Part shown: one piece after another, positions 25,561-33,735 of the stretch
Position numbering within the stretch: position 1 is the stretch's first letter
How the letters are laid out: the number at the start of each line of letters is the position of its first letter
DNA from: Paenibacillus periandrae
GTDB lineage: Bacteria > Bacillota > Bacilli > Paenibacillales > NBRC-103111
DNA length: 64,000 bases
Direction of reading: 5' to 3'
Assembly: GCF_022458865.1 (NCBI RefSeq)
Contig: NZ_JAJNMU010000003.1
Span: forward strand, 186,001-250,000
Program-made: the position numbers and the translations under genes
The notes under the pieces: model-generated
The model's database searches: none
What the model saw: the letters and a program-made list of their open reading frames with translations, nothing else
Told to the model about the DNA's origin: nothing

Positions 25561-26073
25561 ATGGAGCATATAGAGAATCATAATCTGGTGAAAATCGGAA
25601 TTGTTGTAGACGACATCGAAGAGGCAGCCAGGCATTATGCAGAGCTGTTCGGGATCGAGATGCCAAAGATTCGGGTTCCTGATCCGGATCGTGTGCCGCA
25701 GCACACGGAAAGCGGATACACGTGGTATCGAGGTAAATTCATCCGCGGACAGGTGAAGCTTGCCAACTTGCAAATGGGACCCGTGACTGTGGAGCTGCTG
25801 GAAGCGTATGATGAGCCAGGTCCATGGAACGAGTTCAAACAGCTGCAGGGCCAAGGAGTTCATTTTATAACGTTCACCGTTCCTGGTTTTGAGCAGCATA
25901 TTGATTTTGTAGAAAGTAAGGGCTATCCACTAACCCATAAAGGGGAATATGGAAGTGGTAGATACAGCTATTTTGATACAATCGCCAAGCTGGGAGTAAC
26001 CCTGGGTCTGCAGGAACTGGGCAAACCACTGAATACACCCGTTATGCCGCAGGCAGGCGGTGAGCCAGCATGA
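25561..26073 (+). CDS. VOC (glyoxalase-like) family protein 2
   Basis: 170 aa, VOC fold, recognisable paralogue of the preceding gene. It has 'LVKIGIVVDDIEEAARHYAELFG', 'VTVELLEAYDEPGPW' and 'GVHFITFTVPG', with the likely ligand Glu and His. The shared KGEYGSGRYSYFD segment suggests the two proteins act on related substrates or form a heterodimer, which is inference. Its last 4 bases overlap the next SDR gene (ATGA), so the genes are translationally coupled. Confidence 0.85.
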   Translation: MEHIENHNLVKIGIVVDDIEEAARHYAELFGIEMPKIRVPDPDRVPQHTESGYTWYRGKFIRGQVKLANLQMGPVTVELLEAYDEPGPWNEFKQLQGQGVHFITFTVPGFEQHIDFVESKGYPLTHKGEYGSGRYSYFDTIAKLGVTLGLQELGKPLNTPVMPQAGGEPA

Positions 26074-26768
26074 ATATTCTAATTACTGGTGCAAACCGCG
26101 GTCTTGGCTTTCATCTGTCGACAATTGCGGCGCAGCGGGGCCACAAGGTTATCGCTGGTATTCGCGCTGCAAGTCCGGATGGTCAACTGCTTGAGCTGAT
26201 CAACCGTTACCCCGGCCAAATCAAGGCTGTAGAGCTGGATGTCAGCCGTGAAGATACGGTTGCCCGGTTAGCAGAAACGCTGCAAGCGGACAATCAAGCT
26301 GTAGATGCAATCATCAACAGCGCTGCAATCCTGCTCGGAAGAGGGGGAACACTGGAAACCCTTTCGCTGGATGATGTTGCACAAAGCTTCGAGGTCAATT
26401 TATACGGACCGATGCGGGTAGTCAAGCATTTGCTGCCCTTGATGCCGGACGGAGGCCAACGGATCATCCTCAACATATCCTCGGAAGCTGGAAGCTTGTC
26501 CAATGCCTATGGTGGAGATTATCCGTATGCGCTCTCCAAAGCCGCGATCAATATGTTTTCCAAGCAGCTGAAGAAGTATGTGAAAGCCAAAGAAATCCGC
26601 GTGTATGCGCTGCATCCGGGCTGGATCAAAACAGATATGGGCGGAGAGAAGGCTCCTGGAGATCCGTTGGAAAGCGCTACGGGCATTCTGGATATTGTGG
26701 AAATGAAAAAAGAGATTGCTCCTGAGCACTATTTCATTAATTTTAAAGGCGAACCGATGCCGATCTAA
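26070..26768 (+). CDS. Short-chain dehydrogenase/reductase 1
   Basis: 232 aa SDR. It has the cofactor motif 'TGANRGLGFHLS', the 'NSAAILLGRGG' (NNAG-like) segment, the catalytic Ser in 'LNISSEAGS', and the YxxxK pair in 'YPYALSKAAINM'. It probably oxidises or reduces a sugar-derived hydroxyl using NAD(P). It is coupled to the second VOC gene by overlap. The substrate is unknown. Confidence 0.88.
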   Translation: MNILITGANRGLGFHLSTIAAQRGHKVIAGIRAASPDGQLLELINRYPGQIKAVELDVSREDTVARLAETLQADNQAVDAIINSAAILLGRGGTLETLSLDDVAQSFEVNLYGPMRVVKHLLPLMPDGGQRIILNISSEAGSLSNAYGGDYPYALSKAAINMFSKQLKKYVKAKEIRVYALHPGWIKTDMGGEKAPGDPLESATGILDIVEMKKEIAPEHYFINFKGEPMPI

Positions 26769-26804
26769 CACTAATCATGTGGCAAGGATGGAGGGGAACA
26801 GTAC

Positions 26805-27461
26805 ATGAAGCCTATTTATGCAATTGTTGGAGATTACTACCATGCCGAGGAACCGATCAGGGAAGCTCTGAACCTGGCAATAAAGCCCCTTACGGACAGC
26901 GGCTCCTATACATTGGAGTACATATCGGCTGAGGAACTGACGGAGCGGCTGCAGACAAAACCGGCGGCCGTGATTCTTTTCAAGGAAGACAGGGTTAATC
27001 CAAAGGATGAAATCGTCCATCATTGGTTAACGGAGTCCATATCGGCAGCTATTGTCCGTTATGTGGAAGAGGGAGGAGGCTTCCTCAACTGGCATTCGGG
27101 TCTAGCCTCTTATCCACCCGATTCGGCATTTGTGAACATGCTGCGCGGTTATTTTATTTCCCATCCGTCCAAAAATCAAATGGTTCAGTATCACGGTACG
27201 CTTCCTTCAGATAACTCACAGGGGAACTCGAAGGAAATGTCATTCGAAATTATGGATGAGCACTACTTTGTTAGCTGTGACGAAGCCAATACGAGCGTTT
27301 TTCTGAGATCGGAATCCATCGACGGCAGCTCGATTGCAGGCTGGCAGCATACGTCAGGTCAAGGTAAGGTTTGCTGCCTAACTCCGGCGCATAACAAGGA
27401 GGGACTGCTGCACGATAGTATGATTGAGCTGCTCAGAAGCTCAGTTCAGGCTGTATTGTGA
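26805..27461 (+). CDS. ThuA-like domain protein
   Basis: 218 aa, class I glutamine-amidotransferase-like fold of the ThuA type, a family linked to trehalose and other disaccharide use through keto-sugars. Supporting segments are 'VEEGGGFLNWHSGLASY' with the buried His, 'EIMDEHYFVS', and 'GWQHTSGQGKVCCLTPAHN'. The start follows GGAGGGGAACAGTAC. It lies in the same direction as the VOC/SDR genes and is presumably part of the same pathway. The exact reaction of ThuA proteins is poorly defined. Confidence 0.75.
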   Translation: MKPIYAIVGDYYHAEEPIREALNLAIKPLTDSGSYTLEYISAEELTERLQTKPAAVILFKEDRVNPKDEIVHHWLTESISAAIVRYVEEGGGFLNWHSGLASYPPDSAFVNMLRGYFISHPSKNQMVQYHGTLPSDNSQGNSKEMSFEIMDEHYFVSCDEANTSVFLRSESIDGSSIAGWQHTSGQGKVCCLTPAHNKEGLLHDSMIELLRSSVQAVL

Positions 27462-27489
27462 CTCAGGATGAAGCAAAGGAGAAACGGGT

Positions 27490-28215
27490 ATGATTCTCGA
27501 TAAAGTGGCTTTGGTAACTGGTGGGAGTCAAGGAATAGGGCTGGCTATAATGCACGCCCTACTGCGTGAAGGTGCTTTTGTCGCTGCAGTCTCCCGGGAT
27601 GCTAATAACTTGCAGCAGGCTCTGGATTCAGTTGATCCCCAGTATTGGGATCGTGTTACTGGAATTCAAGCCGATGTGAGGAGCGAAGAGGAGGTATACC
27701 GTGCCGTTCAGCAGGTCATGTCAACCTATGGGCGTATCGATATCCTCATTAATTCGGCCGGGATCAGCATGCGTGAGAAGCAGAATCTTCAGGATACGGA
27801 TGTTACCGAATGGAACCGGATGATCGATATTAATTTAACAGGTACTTACCTGATGTGTCGCGAAGTCATCCCTGTGATGAAGTCACAGGATTTGGGATAC
27901 GTTATTAATATTTTATCGACGGCGTCGTTTCGAAGCGGCTCCGGGAATGGGCTGTATGTGGCATCCAAATATGGCGCACGGGCTTTAACCGAAACGATCA
28001 TCGAAGAAAATAGACGTACCGGAGTCAGGGTGACTTCCGTAAGTCCTGGAGCTGTTGACAGTACGATCTGGAATCATAAAACCGAGCCGATTACACAGGA
28101 AGAGCGCTCGACGATGCTAAAGACCGATGATATCGCGAGCATTGTTGTGTATTTGGTCAATCTCCCGCCCCGTGTTCATATTGATAATATCACGGTAACC
28201 CCTTGGTATCGTTAA
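27490..28215 (+). CDS. Short-chain dehydrogenase/reductase 2
   Basis: 241 aa SDR. It has the cofactor motif 'TGGSQGIGLAI', 'INSAGISMREKQ', the active-site Ser within 'INILSTASFRSG' and 'YVASKYGARAL' with Tyr and Lys. It ends 'VTPWYR' like many Gram-positive SDRs of sugar clusters. It is the last gene before the terminator at 28235-28266 and therefore probably the last gene of the unit that starts with the response regulator at 18399. Confidence 0.9.
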   Translation: MILDKVALVTGGSQGIGLAIMHALLREGAFVAAVSRDANNLQQALDSVDPQYWDRVTGIQADVRSEEEVYRAVQQVMSTYGRIDILINSAGISMREKQNLQDTDVTEWNRMIDINLTGTYLMCREVIPVMKSQDLGYVINILSTASFRSGSGNGLYVASKYGARALTETIIEENRRTGVRVTSVSPGAVDSTIWNHKTEPITQEERSTMLKTDDIASIVVYLVNLPPRVHIDNITVTPWYR

Positions 28216-28234
28216 TCAAATTATTATAGTGAAG

Positions 28235-28266
28235 TCACCTGATGAGCTTCATGCAGGTGATTTTTT
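28235..28266 (+). terminator. Intrinsic terminator after SDR 2
   Basis: TCACCTG at 28235-28241 pairs with CAGGTGA at 28254-28260, with an inner TGA/TCA pair, and TTTTTT follows. Confidence 0.85.
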
Positions 28267-28347
28267 CTATACAGTAAATTTTTACATATTTCCTTGCATA
28301 ATTTCCCCTCTGATTGCAGAACCTTTAAATCAAAAGGAGGGAAAATT

Positions 28348-28764
28348 ATGCAGGATCGCAGGCATGCATGCGCGGTACTTGGTCTTACCGAGGATGCTAT
28401 TGAGAAAGAAATTGAAGACCGATATTTTTTTCTGATGAAAAGGTACAAACACCTGGATGCAGATGAGCAGCCATCCCCCGGTGAACCTATTTTTGCCAAA
28501 ATAAATGAAGCATACCGCTTTTTAATTGGCTATACGCCGCTGCAGCCGGTTGTTTTTCGTGAGCTGGGTTGGAAAGAAAAAGTTCAGCATGTTCGGGACA
28601 ATTATATGATGGAGATTACGTACTCAGTTGTACTCGTGCTATTCATATTCGCTGTAGGTGTAGGGGTTACCGAGTTATATTGGGCCTTCAAGGCAGGAAC
28701 CAACGATGTCGGCGTGTATTCCCCAACGGATTTCCCGATGTCCGAGCACGCGGGTAAGAAATAA
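28348..28764 (+). CDS. Degenerate J-domain protein with C-terminal membrane segment
   Basis: 138 aa from the ATG at 28348, chosen for AAAAGGAGGGAAAATT. Residues 6-62 resemble a J-domain (ACAVLGL..., helix II DRYFFLMKRYKH, 'FAKINEAYRFLIGY'), but the obligatory HPD motif is replaced by H35-L-D37. So it probably does not stimulate DnaK ATPase in the normal way. Residues 91-113 form one transmembrane helix followed by a short polar tail. It is convergent with the azoline-biosynthesis operon and shares its terminator. Function is unknown; a membrane-tethered scaffold is a guess. Confidence 0.65.
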   Translation: MQDRRHACAVLGLTEDAIEKEIEDRYFFLMKRYKHLDADEQPSPGEPIFAKINEAYRFLIGYTPLQPVVFRELGWKEKVQHVRDNYMMEITYSVVLVLFIFAVGVGVTELYWAFKAGTNDVGVYSPTDFPMSEHAGKK

Positions 28765-28792
28765 ATACAATTTAATCACATGAATTGTTAAT

Positions 28793-28821
28793 AAGCCGCA
28801 TCAAAGATGAGCGGCTTTTCT
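28793..28821. terminator. Bidirectional terminator between J-domain gene and TOMM operon
   Basis: AAGCCGC at 28793-28799 pairs with GCGGCTT at 28811-28817, and TTTTC follows on the plus strand. It serves both convergent transcripts. Confidence 0.75.
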
Positions 28822-28840
28822 TGTTGAAGCATTTATACAT

Positions 28841-30784
28841 TTATGGAAATGGATGCGGGTAAGGATTAAGCTGCTCCAATGTTAGAGGCTGCTTCACATA
28901 TCCAAGCTCTGCCGGTATACGCAGTACCCTTTCTAGTCCTGATAAGCGCGTAAGGTTATGTCCGAATGTCATCGGCAGCATGCCCGGAATGATCACTTTC
29001 ACACCATGCAAATCGTTGCGTAATGTTTCGGGTGTTGTCTGGTTGACGACAATGACATCGAGCTTCAAGCTTTTGAACACCATAAGAATGTCCTTCAGAT
29101 CCTCTGTCAAATCTGTGTGTTGGCTGGTTGTCTGCTTAAACGCTTCAGCGAACGTTTGCAGGGGCTGATGGTTATCCAGCAAAAAATGCAGACGCTGCTC
29201 CGCCTGCGGCAGGCCATATAACACGCAGTGGTCCTCCATATGGCGAACCAGGGATGAGTCCTCGAGCATATTCAGGTAGGTTTCACGGTTGGCTTCCAGC
29301 TTCATATTAATCGATCCGATCATGCCGGCCAGCTCATGAATCGCGCTTATCGCGGCTCTTATCGGATCCAGATGAGCACCTGCTGCACAAACAAGATTTG
29401 CTCCTGTTGACCTGGAGTTTTTCGCCAATGCCCATACACTCGGAATTCCATTCTCCATCGTAATGTTGAACAAATGAACCTCGTATCCAGCTACCGCCCG
29501 CAAACGGTCGATCATTAAGCGCAATTCCTTGCTATCAGCTGAATAAGCATCAAGACGTGGTACCGGAAGCTGTGCGTACCAGGTCATCAGGAATGAATCA
29601 CGTTCTACAACCTCCAAAATTCCATATAAAATCGCTTCTTCCAGACTGCTGCCGAGCGCGCACCCGTTGGAGGCTTCATTTACGTATCCGTCGCCATAAA
29701 GCACACTATAATACGCCAGCAGCTCTGGAACAAGAATCGGGCGTTTCTGCATAAACGAATAACCCCAAACCCAATCAATCGGGTGATTTGGATGAAACGC
29801 CTGGAATGGAAAATCCTCCTGCTCATACTGTTCATCCGTATACACTCCTACAGCAATCGGATTGATCGCTTGCTCGGCGAGATTGCTATAGGCATCACGA
29901 ATCACAGTTCGTTTACCGCGCGGTGCCTGGCTGCAATATCGCTCCAAGCCTTCCAATATCGCTGTCAGCGTGCTAATTGCATAAGAATGAGTGCGGCCTG
30001 CTGTCACCTCGTCTCCCGCAAACAAGAGAAGATTGGCATGGACAGCAGAAAAGGGCGAGGTTAAATCTGGCTGGAATACATTAAATAGTCCGGTTCGGAA
30101 ATCGAAATAATCCTTGATCAGTGTTTCCTTCAGTTCGTTAACCGAACGGCAGCGATAGCTGTCCGGACTGCTCTTGGGATTTGGCTTCAGCTTAATACGG
30201 GCTCTCGTCGTCGTATCATCAGGTAATTGACCGCACGCAGGACACAAAGGATCGGGTAAAAAGAAGTGCAGCGAGCTTTTCAATGTTATTAAGTTGACAA
30301 GATAGATTTGTCCTTCCGTTAGTGCATGTTTACCCAGCAGCACTCTTTGTACTTCGGCTTCAATTAAGCAGGACATGTGCAGCAAGCCAGCGAGCGAAAT
30401 GCCCGATTCATCAAGCTCGTCCCCGTATACCAATCTTCTCAGCTGCTGCTCTGACATTTCCAGATTGCGTCCTGCCATCTGGTACCGCGTATCCGCACAT
30501 AATGAGCATCCTGCTACCCCGGGTCGTACTATGGGGCCGATCACACCTTCATCACCTAATATGCAACCATGGATCCAAGGGATGCCAATCGGCTGTATCA
30601 ATTGCTCAATTTCGGTATACAAGAACGAACCGGCTTCATCCTGTAGAACAACAATTAATTCTACGGCTTCTGGTACCCCCTCATGGAAATCGTTACGGCG
30701 GACGATTGAATAGGAAGGAGACATTGTCCGGTACACGCGGTCCGCAAGCCTTCCCTCACCGACAATCGCGATGACAGATTTCAT
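28841..30784 (-). CDS. YcaO cyclodehydratase fused to E1-like leader-binding domain (TOMM)
   Basis: 647 aa from the ATG at 30784 (GAGGAGGATTCCCT before it). The N-terminal ~230 residues are an E1/ThiF-like, peptide-binding domain with two zinc-type pairs, C93/C96 (CSLC) and C181/C184 (CPAC). The rest is a YcaO domain: 'SSLEEAILYGILEVVERDSF' carries the ATP-binding ExxER-type motif, and the protein ends in NPYPHPFP, the Pro-rich C-terminus typical of azoline-forming YcaO enzymes. It should use ATP to cyclise Cys/Ser/Thr of a precursor peptide to thiazoline/oxazoline. It overlaps the upstream gene by 4 bases. No flavin dehydrogenase or precursor peptide is adjacent. Confidence 0.88.
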   Translation of the reverse strand: MKSVIAIVGEGRLADRVYRTMSPSYSIVRRNDFHEGVPEAVELIVVLQDEAGSFLYTEIEQLIQPIGIPWIHGCILGDEGVIGPIVRPGVAGCSLCADTRYQMAGRNLEMSEQQLRRLVYGDELDESGISLAGLLHMSCLIEAEVQRVLLGKHALTEGQIYLVNLITLKSSLHFFLPDPLCPACGQLPDDTTTRARIKLKPNPKSSPDSYRCRSVNELKETLIKDYFDFRTGLFNVFQPDLTSPFSAVHANLLLFAGDEVTAGRTHSYAISTLTAILEGLERYCSQAPRGKRTVIRDAYSNLAEQAINPIAVGVYTDEQYEQEDFPFQAFHPNHPIDWVWGYSFMQKRPILVPELLAYYSVLYGDGYVNEASNGCALGSSLEEAILYGILEVVERDSFLMTWYAQLPVPRLDAYSADSKELRLMIDRLRAVAGYEVHLFNITMENGIPSVWALAKNSRSTGANLVCAAGAHLDPIRAAISAIHELAGMIGSINMKLEANRETYLNMLEDSSLVRHMEDHCVLYGLPQAEQRLHFLLDNHQPLQTFAEAFKQTTSQHTDLTEDLKDILMVFKSLKLDVIVVNQTTPETLRNDLHGVKVIIPGMLPMTFGHNLTRLSGLERVLRIPAELGYVKQPLTLEQLNPYPHPFP

Positions 30785-32412
30785 AGGGAATCCTCCTCTC
30801 TCAGCAGAACACCCCACACTCCTACAGGCCCTTCTTTTAAAAAAGGCTCATAACACATATCGATCACATGCAGTCGCTTGCTGCTGCGTTTCAGGATTTG
30901 CAAGGCAGTAGCCAGGATTTCAGATGATGTTCGCTCTGGTTCAGAGGGAAAGATCAGGTGTGCAGGTTGTTGGGATTCCAGTATCACGGAAGACGCTCCG
31001 AGGCCTGATGGCGGGAGATGTGTATTAGTTATAAACTGCAGAGCTTGCTGCAGCACGCTTTTCAGAGCTAATGTCTTATTCAAGCCTACGCCACCATACC
31101 AAAGACCGTTTGTACGTACCCATACAACAGGAAACCCGTACAATTCCATACCGAGACCGACCGTTGGCACTCCTTGTAAAAGCGTTAATATCTGCAAATA
31201 GTATTTACAGTGTTCGTCCTTAACGTTATCGAGCTGCACTTGATAGATAAGTGGCTTACGGTTGGTCAACAATTGGGTCCATGTATTCGTCAAGCACATA
31301 TGCAAGCCTCGGCATACGCCTTCGACGATCGTTTCACCCGCTCCTGCACCGACAAACGGTCGGATGTCAATCCCATTTCCTTGATTATTCTGCTGCGAGG
31401 AAAGCTTAGGTATGTGCAAGGATGACAATTGCATGATATAAGCTTCAATTCCGACCAATCCTGCCTCGCGACGTGCCTCTTCATGGGTTAAACCTGAGCA
31501 AATCACATCGGGCAGCAGCTTGGCGGGGCCGTCCGAGAGAGGATCAGCAACCTGAACTCTGCACTGTGCCAGCGGCAGCTGAACCAAATCGCTTTCCTCC
31601 CAAGTATGAAAAATCCCTGCTGTGGATGACGTTAGTCCGCTGAAATAGGAAAACCACCCATAGGGTTCTCTTTCCTCTTCAGTCAGCAGCTCGGGAGGAA
31701 TTTCGAATTCTTTTTCATCGTCTGTAAGATCAGGTAGAGTAAGAAGTCCGGTAACGAGCGGATGGGGTACAAATGAATGCCAATCGCCTTCCAGCGTATT
31801 TAGATTAAGTAAAAAGAAAGCATGCTGCGCTTCAGATTCAGTCGTTCCCGAGATCGCCTTGAGCCACTCGAACACCATGACGTTAGCCAGCATGATTCCT
31901 ACTGTGAACGAGAAGTCTGACGAGTGGTGAGTGCTGCCAAGAGCAGCTTGGTGGAGCCGTCGCCACGCAGATTCCCAGCAGGTCTCTATGTCCGGATGGA
32001 CAAGCGGGCCAACCAGTCCCGCTTGCTGCATACAGAATGCCGGCAGCAGCAGCTTCTGCTGCTCTTTGCAAGCCGCATTCAAGTACCGAAGCTCCTCGAT
32101 ATGAGCATCCTGCGAAATGTACAATATCGAATGAAAGGGTGCGATTGCCTTGTGCCATTCCGTTCTCCCGCTGCTATCCAGACAAAGTTCTTCTATCACG
32201 GCCGTAGGATTTGTTAAACGAGCATGCTCGACCCATTCCTTCAGCCGCTCACGATCGGTAGGTACGGATTCAGTAATTAGTATATGGAAACGGAGCCATC
32301 CTGATTCAAGCAACACGTCAGCCAAAGAATACAAAAAAGGACCGCAGCCGATCACCAGCACCTTGGTATGAAGGTAAGGCTTTAAGGGGACGAACGATTC
32401 AGAGTTTTTCAT
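30781..32412 (-). CDS. Thiazole-type bacteriocin maturation protein (E1-like TOMM partner)
   Basis: 543 aa from the ATG at 32412, which has AGGAGGATGAT in front; the frame is open further upstream to 32508. The N-terminus has a nucleotide-binding-like 'KVLVIGCGPFLYSLADVL' followed by an ocin-ThiF-like arrangement ('LLPAFCMQQAGLVGPLVHPD'). The length and layout match the Bacillus family annotated as putative thiazole-containing bacteriocin maturation protein, which accompanies YcaO in heterocycloanthracin-type clusters. It shares an ATGA overlap with the YcaO gene. Its exact role, probably precursor binding or presentation, is inference. No export gene is present here. Confidence 0.75.
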   Translation of the reverse strand: MKNSESFVPLKPYLHTKVLVIGCGPFLYSLADVLLESGWLRFHILITESVPTDRERLKEWVEHARLTNPTAVIEELCLDSSGRTEWHKAIAPFHSILYISQDAHIEELRYLNAACKEQQKLLLPAFCMQQAGLVGPLVHPDIETCWESAWRRLHQAALGSTHHSSDFSFTVGIMLANVMVFEWLKAISGTTESEAQHAFFLLNLNTLEGDWHSFVPHPLVTGLLTLPDLTDDEKEFEIPPELLTEEEREPYGWFSYFSGLTSSTAGIFHTWEESDLVQLPLAQCRVQVADPLSDGPAKLLPDVICSGLTHEEARREAGLVGIEAYIMQLSSLHIPKLSSQQNNQGNGIDIRPFVGAGAGETIVEGVCRGLHMCLTNTWTQLLTNRKPLIYQVQLDNVKDEHCKYYLQILTLLQGVPTVGLGMELYGFPVVWVRTNGLWYGGVGLNKTLALKSVLQQALQFITNTHLPPSGLGASSVILESQQPAHLIFPSEPERTSSEILATALQILKRSSKRLHVIDMCYEPFLKEGPVGVWGVLLREEDSL

Positions 32413-32751
32413 ATCATCCTCCTGAAGGGTCGGGTTAAAATCAACATCGATACTTACATCTTTTATCGTATGTGCGAGGCTTTGTCCTTCATGCTTCAAT
32501 TCGCACATATTAAAAAGGACAGACGAATGATTGCATTCGACCTGCCCTCATATGGATGATTTCTCGATCCCAAGGGACGGAGAAATCATTGCCGTATTCA
32601 TCGGAACATATCCAGCTGTGCAGCGGATATCCAATAGATTGGAAAACTTTGATCAGTGTACTTCGGGTTTTCCCATGTTAAGATGAAACTCTCTTAAAGA
32701 GACAGCGAGTTTCCAAGCTGCGCAGCTTGTTTTTTTAAGAGACCCAATTCA
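32413..32751. other. Leader and intergenic region upstream of the TOMM operon
   Basis: On the minus strand a start-less open frame of 55 codons runs from 32677 to 32513 and stops 1 base before the upstream in-frame ATG at 32508; see findings. ATGATTTCTC and GAGAAATCAT form a 10-bp inverted repeat around 32557-32590. CAAGCT-GCGC-AGCTTG followed by seven T at 32714-32736 resembles a small plus-strand terminator just before the riboswitch aptamer. No confident promoter was found. Confidence 0.5.
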
Positions 32752-32861
32752 GGCCGAAGCTTCTACTAGAGGCATGGGGGAACCTATTATTTGGGGTGAA
32801 GCCTTATATATGGCCGGGTCCTTACTCTTTGATCCGAACCCGTCAGCTAACCTCATAGGCC
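32752..32861 (+). ncRNA. c-di-AMP riboswitch (ydaO/yuaA type)
   Basis: The conserved blocks appear in order: GGCCGAAGC at 32752, GGGGGAACC, TGGGGTGAAGCC, then CCCGTCAGCTAACCTC and a closing GGCC at 32858-32861 that pairs with the first GGCC as P1. These blocks match the ydaO aptamer. Known ydaO switches bind c-di-AMP, turn expression off, and often precede cell-wall hydrolase genes, as here (LysM-CAP gene 23 bp downstream). Confidence 0.92.
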
Positions 32862-32884
32862 GTAAAAAAGAGAGGATGTTCAAA

Positions 32885-33691
32885 ATGATTTTGAAGAAAT
32901 CTGTATTAACTGGTTTACTCGCTCTGGGTACGATTGTTGGAGCTACAGCTGCTTCAGCTGCTCCATGCACGGTAACTACAGGTAACGATACGCTGTCAAC
33001 AATTGCTAAGCAGCAAGGTATTAACTTAAATGATCTGTTTAAAGCTAATCCACAGATTACGAATGGAAATAATATTTGGCCTGGAATGGTATTGAATCTT
33101 CCTGGCATAGGTGCTGGACAAGGATTAGGCTTTGGCTTCGGCTCAGGAGCAGGTACCAATGTAGATAAAGGCACGAACGTAGACACAGGCACAAATACAG
33201 ATACTGGTTCCCATACAGGAACAGGAACAGGTTCTGATACAGGTACTACAAATCCTGGAACAGGAACTAGTGTGGAAACTGGCTCAGGCTCGGATTCAAC
33301 GGTTCAGCAAGGGACAACGGAATCAGCATTTGCCAGTCAAGTAGTCGATTTAGTGAATCAGGAACGCGCGAAGGCGGGTCTGAATCCGCTGACAAGCGAC
33401 AGTGCATTGTCCGCTATGGCTTTGGATAAAGCGAAGGATATGTATAATAATCATTATTTTGATCACAATTCGCCTACCTACGGTTCTCCATTTGATATGA
33501 TGAACCAGTATGGCATCAAGTATACGTATGCTGGTGAAAACATTGCTATGGGTCAAAAGACTCCGCAGGAAGTCATGACTTCATGGATGAACAGTGAAGG
33601 ACATCGACAAAATATTATGAATCCTAATTATACAAAAATTGGTGTGTCTTATTACAATGGCGAGTGGGTTCAGGAATTTATTGCAAATTAA
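32885..33691 (+). CDS. Secreted LysM-CAP domain protein
   Basis: 268 aa. A signal peptide spans residues 1-26 (cleavage near AASAA). Residues 28-73 form a LysM peptidoglycan-binding domain ('DTLSTIAKQQGINLNDLFKANP', 'IWPGMVLNLPG'). A Gly/Thr/Asp/Asn-rich linker with degenerate T-G-T-D repeats follows. Residues ~145-268 are a CAP/SCP domain with 'FDHNSPTYGSPFDMM', 'AGENIAMG' and 'SEGHRQNIMNPNYTKIG', close to the B. subtilis YkwD type. ATG at 32885 is preferred (GAGAGG 9 bases before), with an in-frame ATG at 32876 as alternative. Its c-di-AMP riboswitch ties it to cell-wall and osmotic control. Confidence 0.92.
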   Translation: MILKKSVLTGLLALGTIVGATAASAAPCTVTTGNDTLSTIAKQQGINLNDLFKANPQITNGNNIWPGMVLNLPGIGAGQGLGFGFGSGAGTNVDKGTNVDTGTNTDTGSHTGTGTGSDTGTTNPGTGTSVETGSGSDSTVQQGTTESAFASQVVDLVNQERAKAGLNPLTSDSALSAMALDKAKDMYNNHYFDHNSPTYGSPFDMMNQYGIKYTYAGENIAMGQKTPQEVMTSWMNSEGHRQNIMNPNYTKIGVSYYNGEWVQEFIAN

Positions 33692-33735
33692 GCATATAAC
33701 CCCCTTTTGCCAAAGCGAAGGGAGATAAACAACGA

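Noticed and set aside
25135..25899. 254-codon minus-strand frame across both VOC genes
   Set aside because: Opposite-strand shadow; both VOC proteins on the plus strand have clear motifs and ribosome binding sites.
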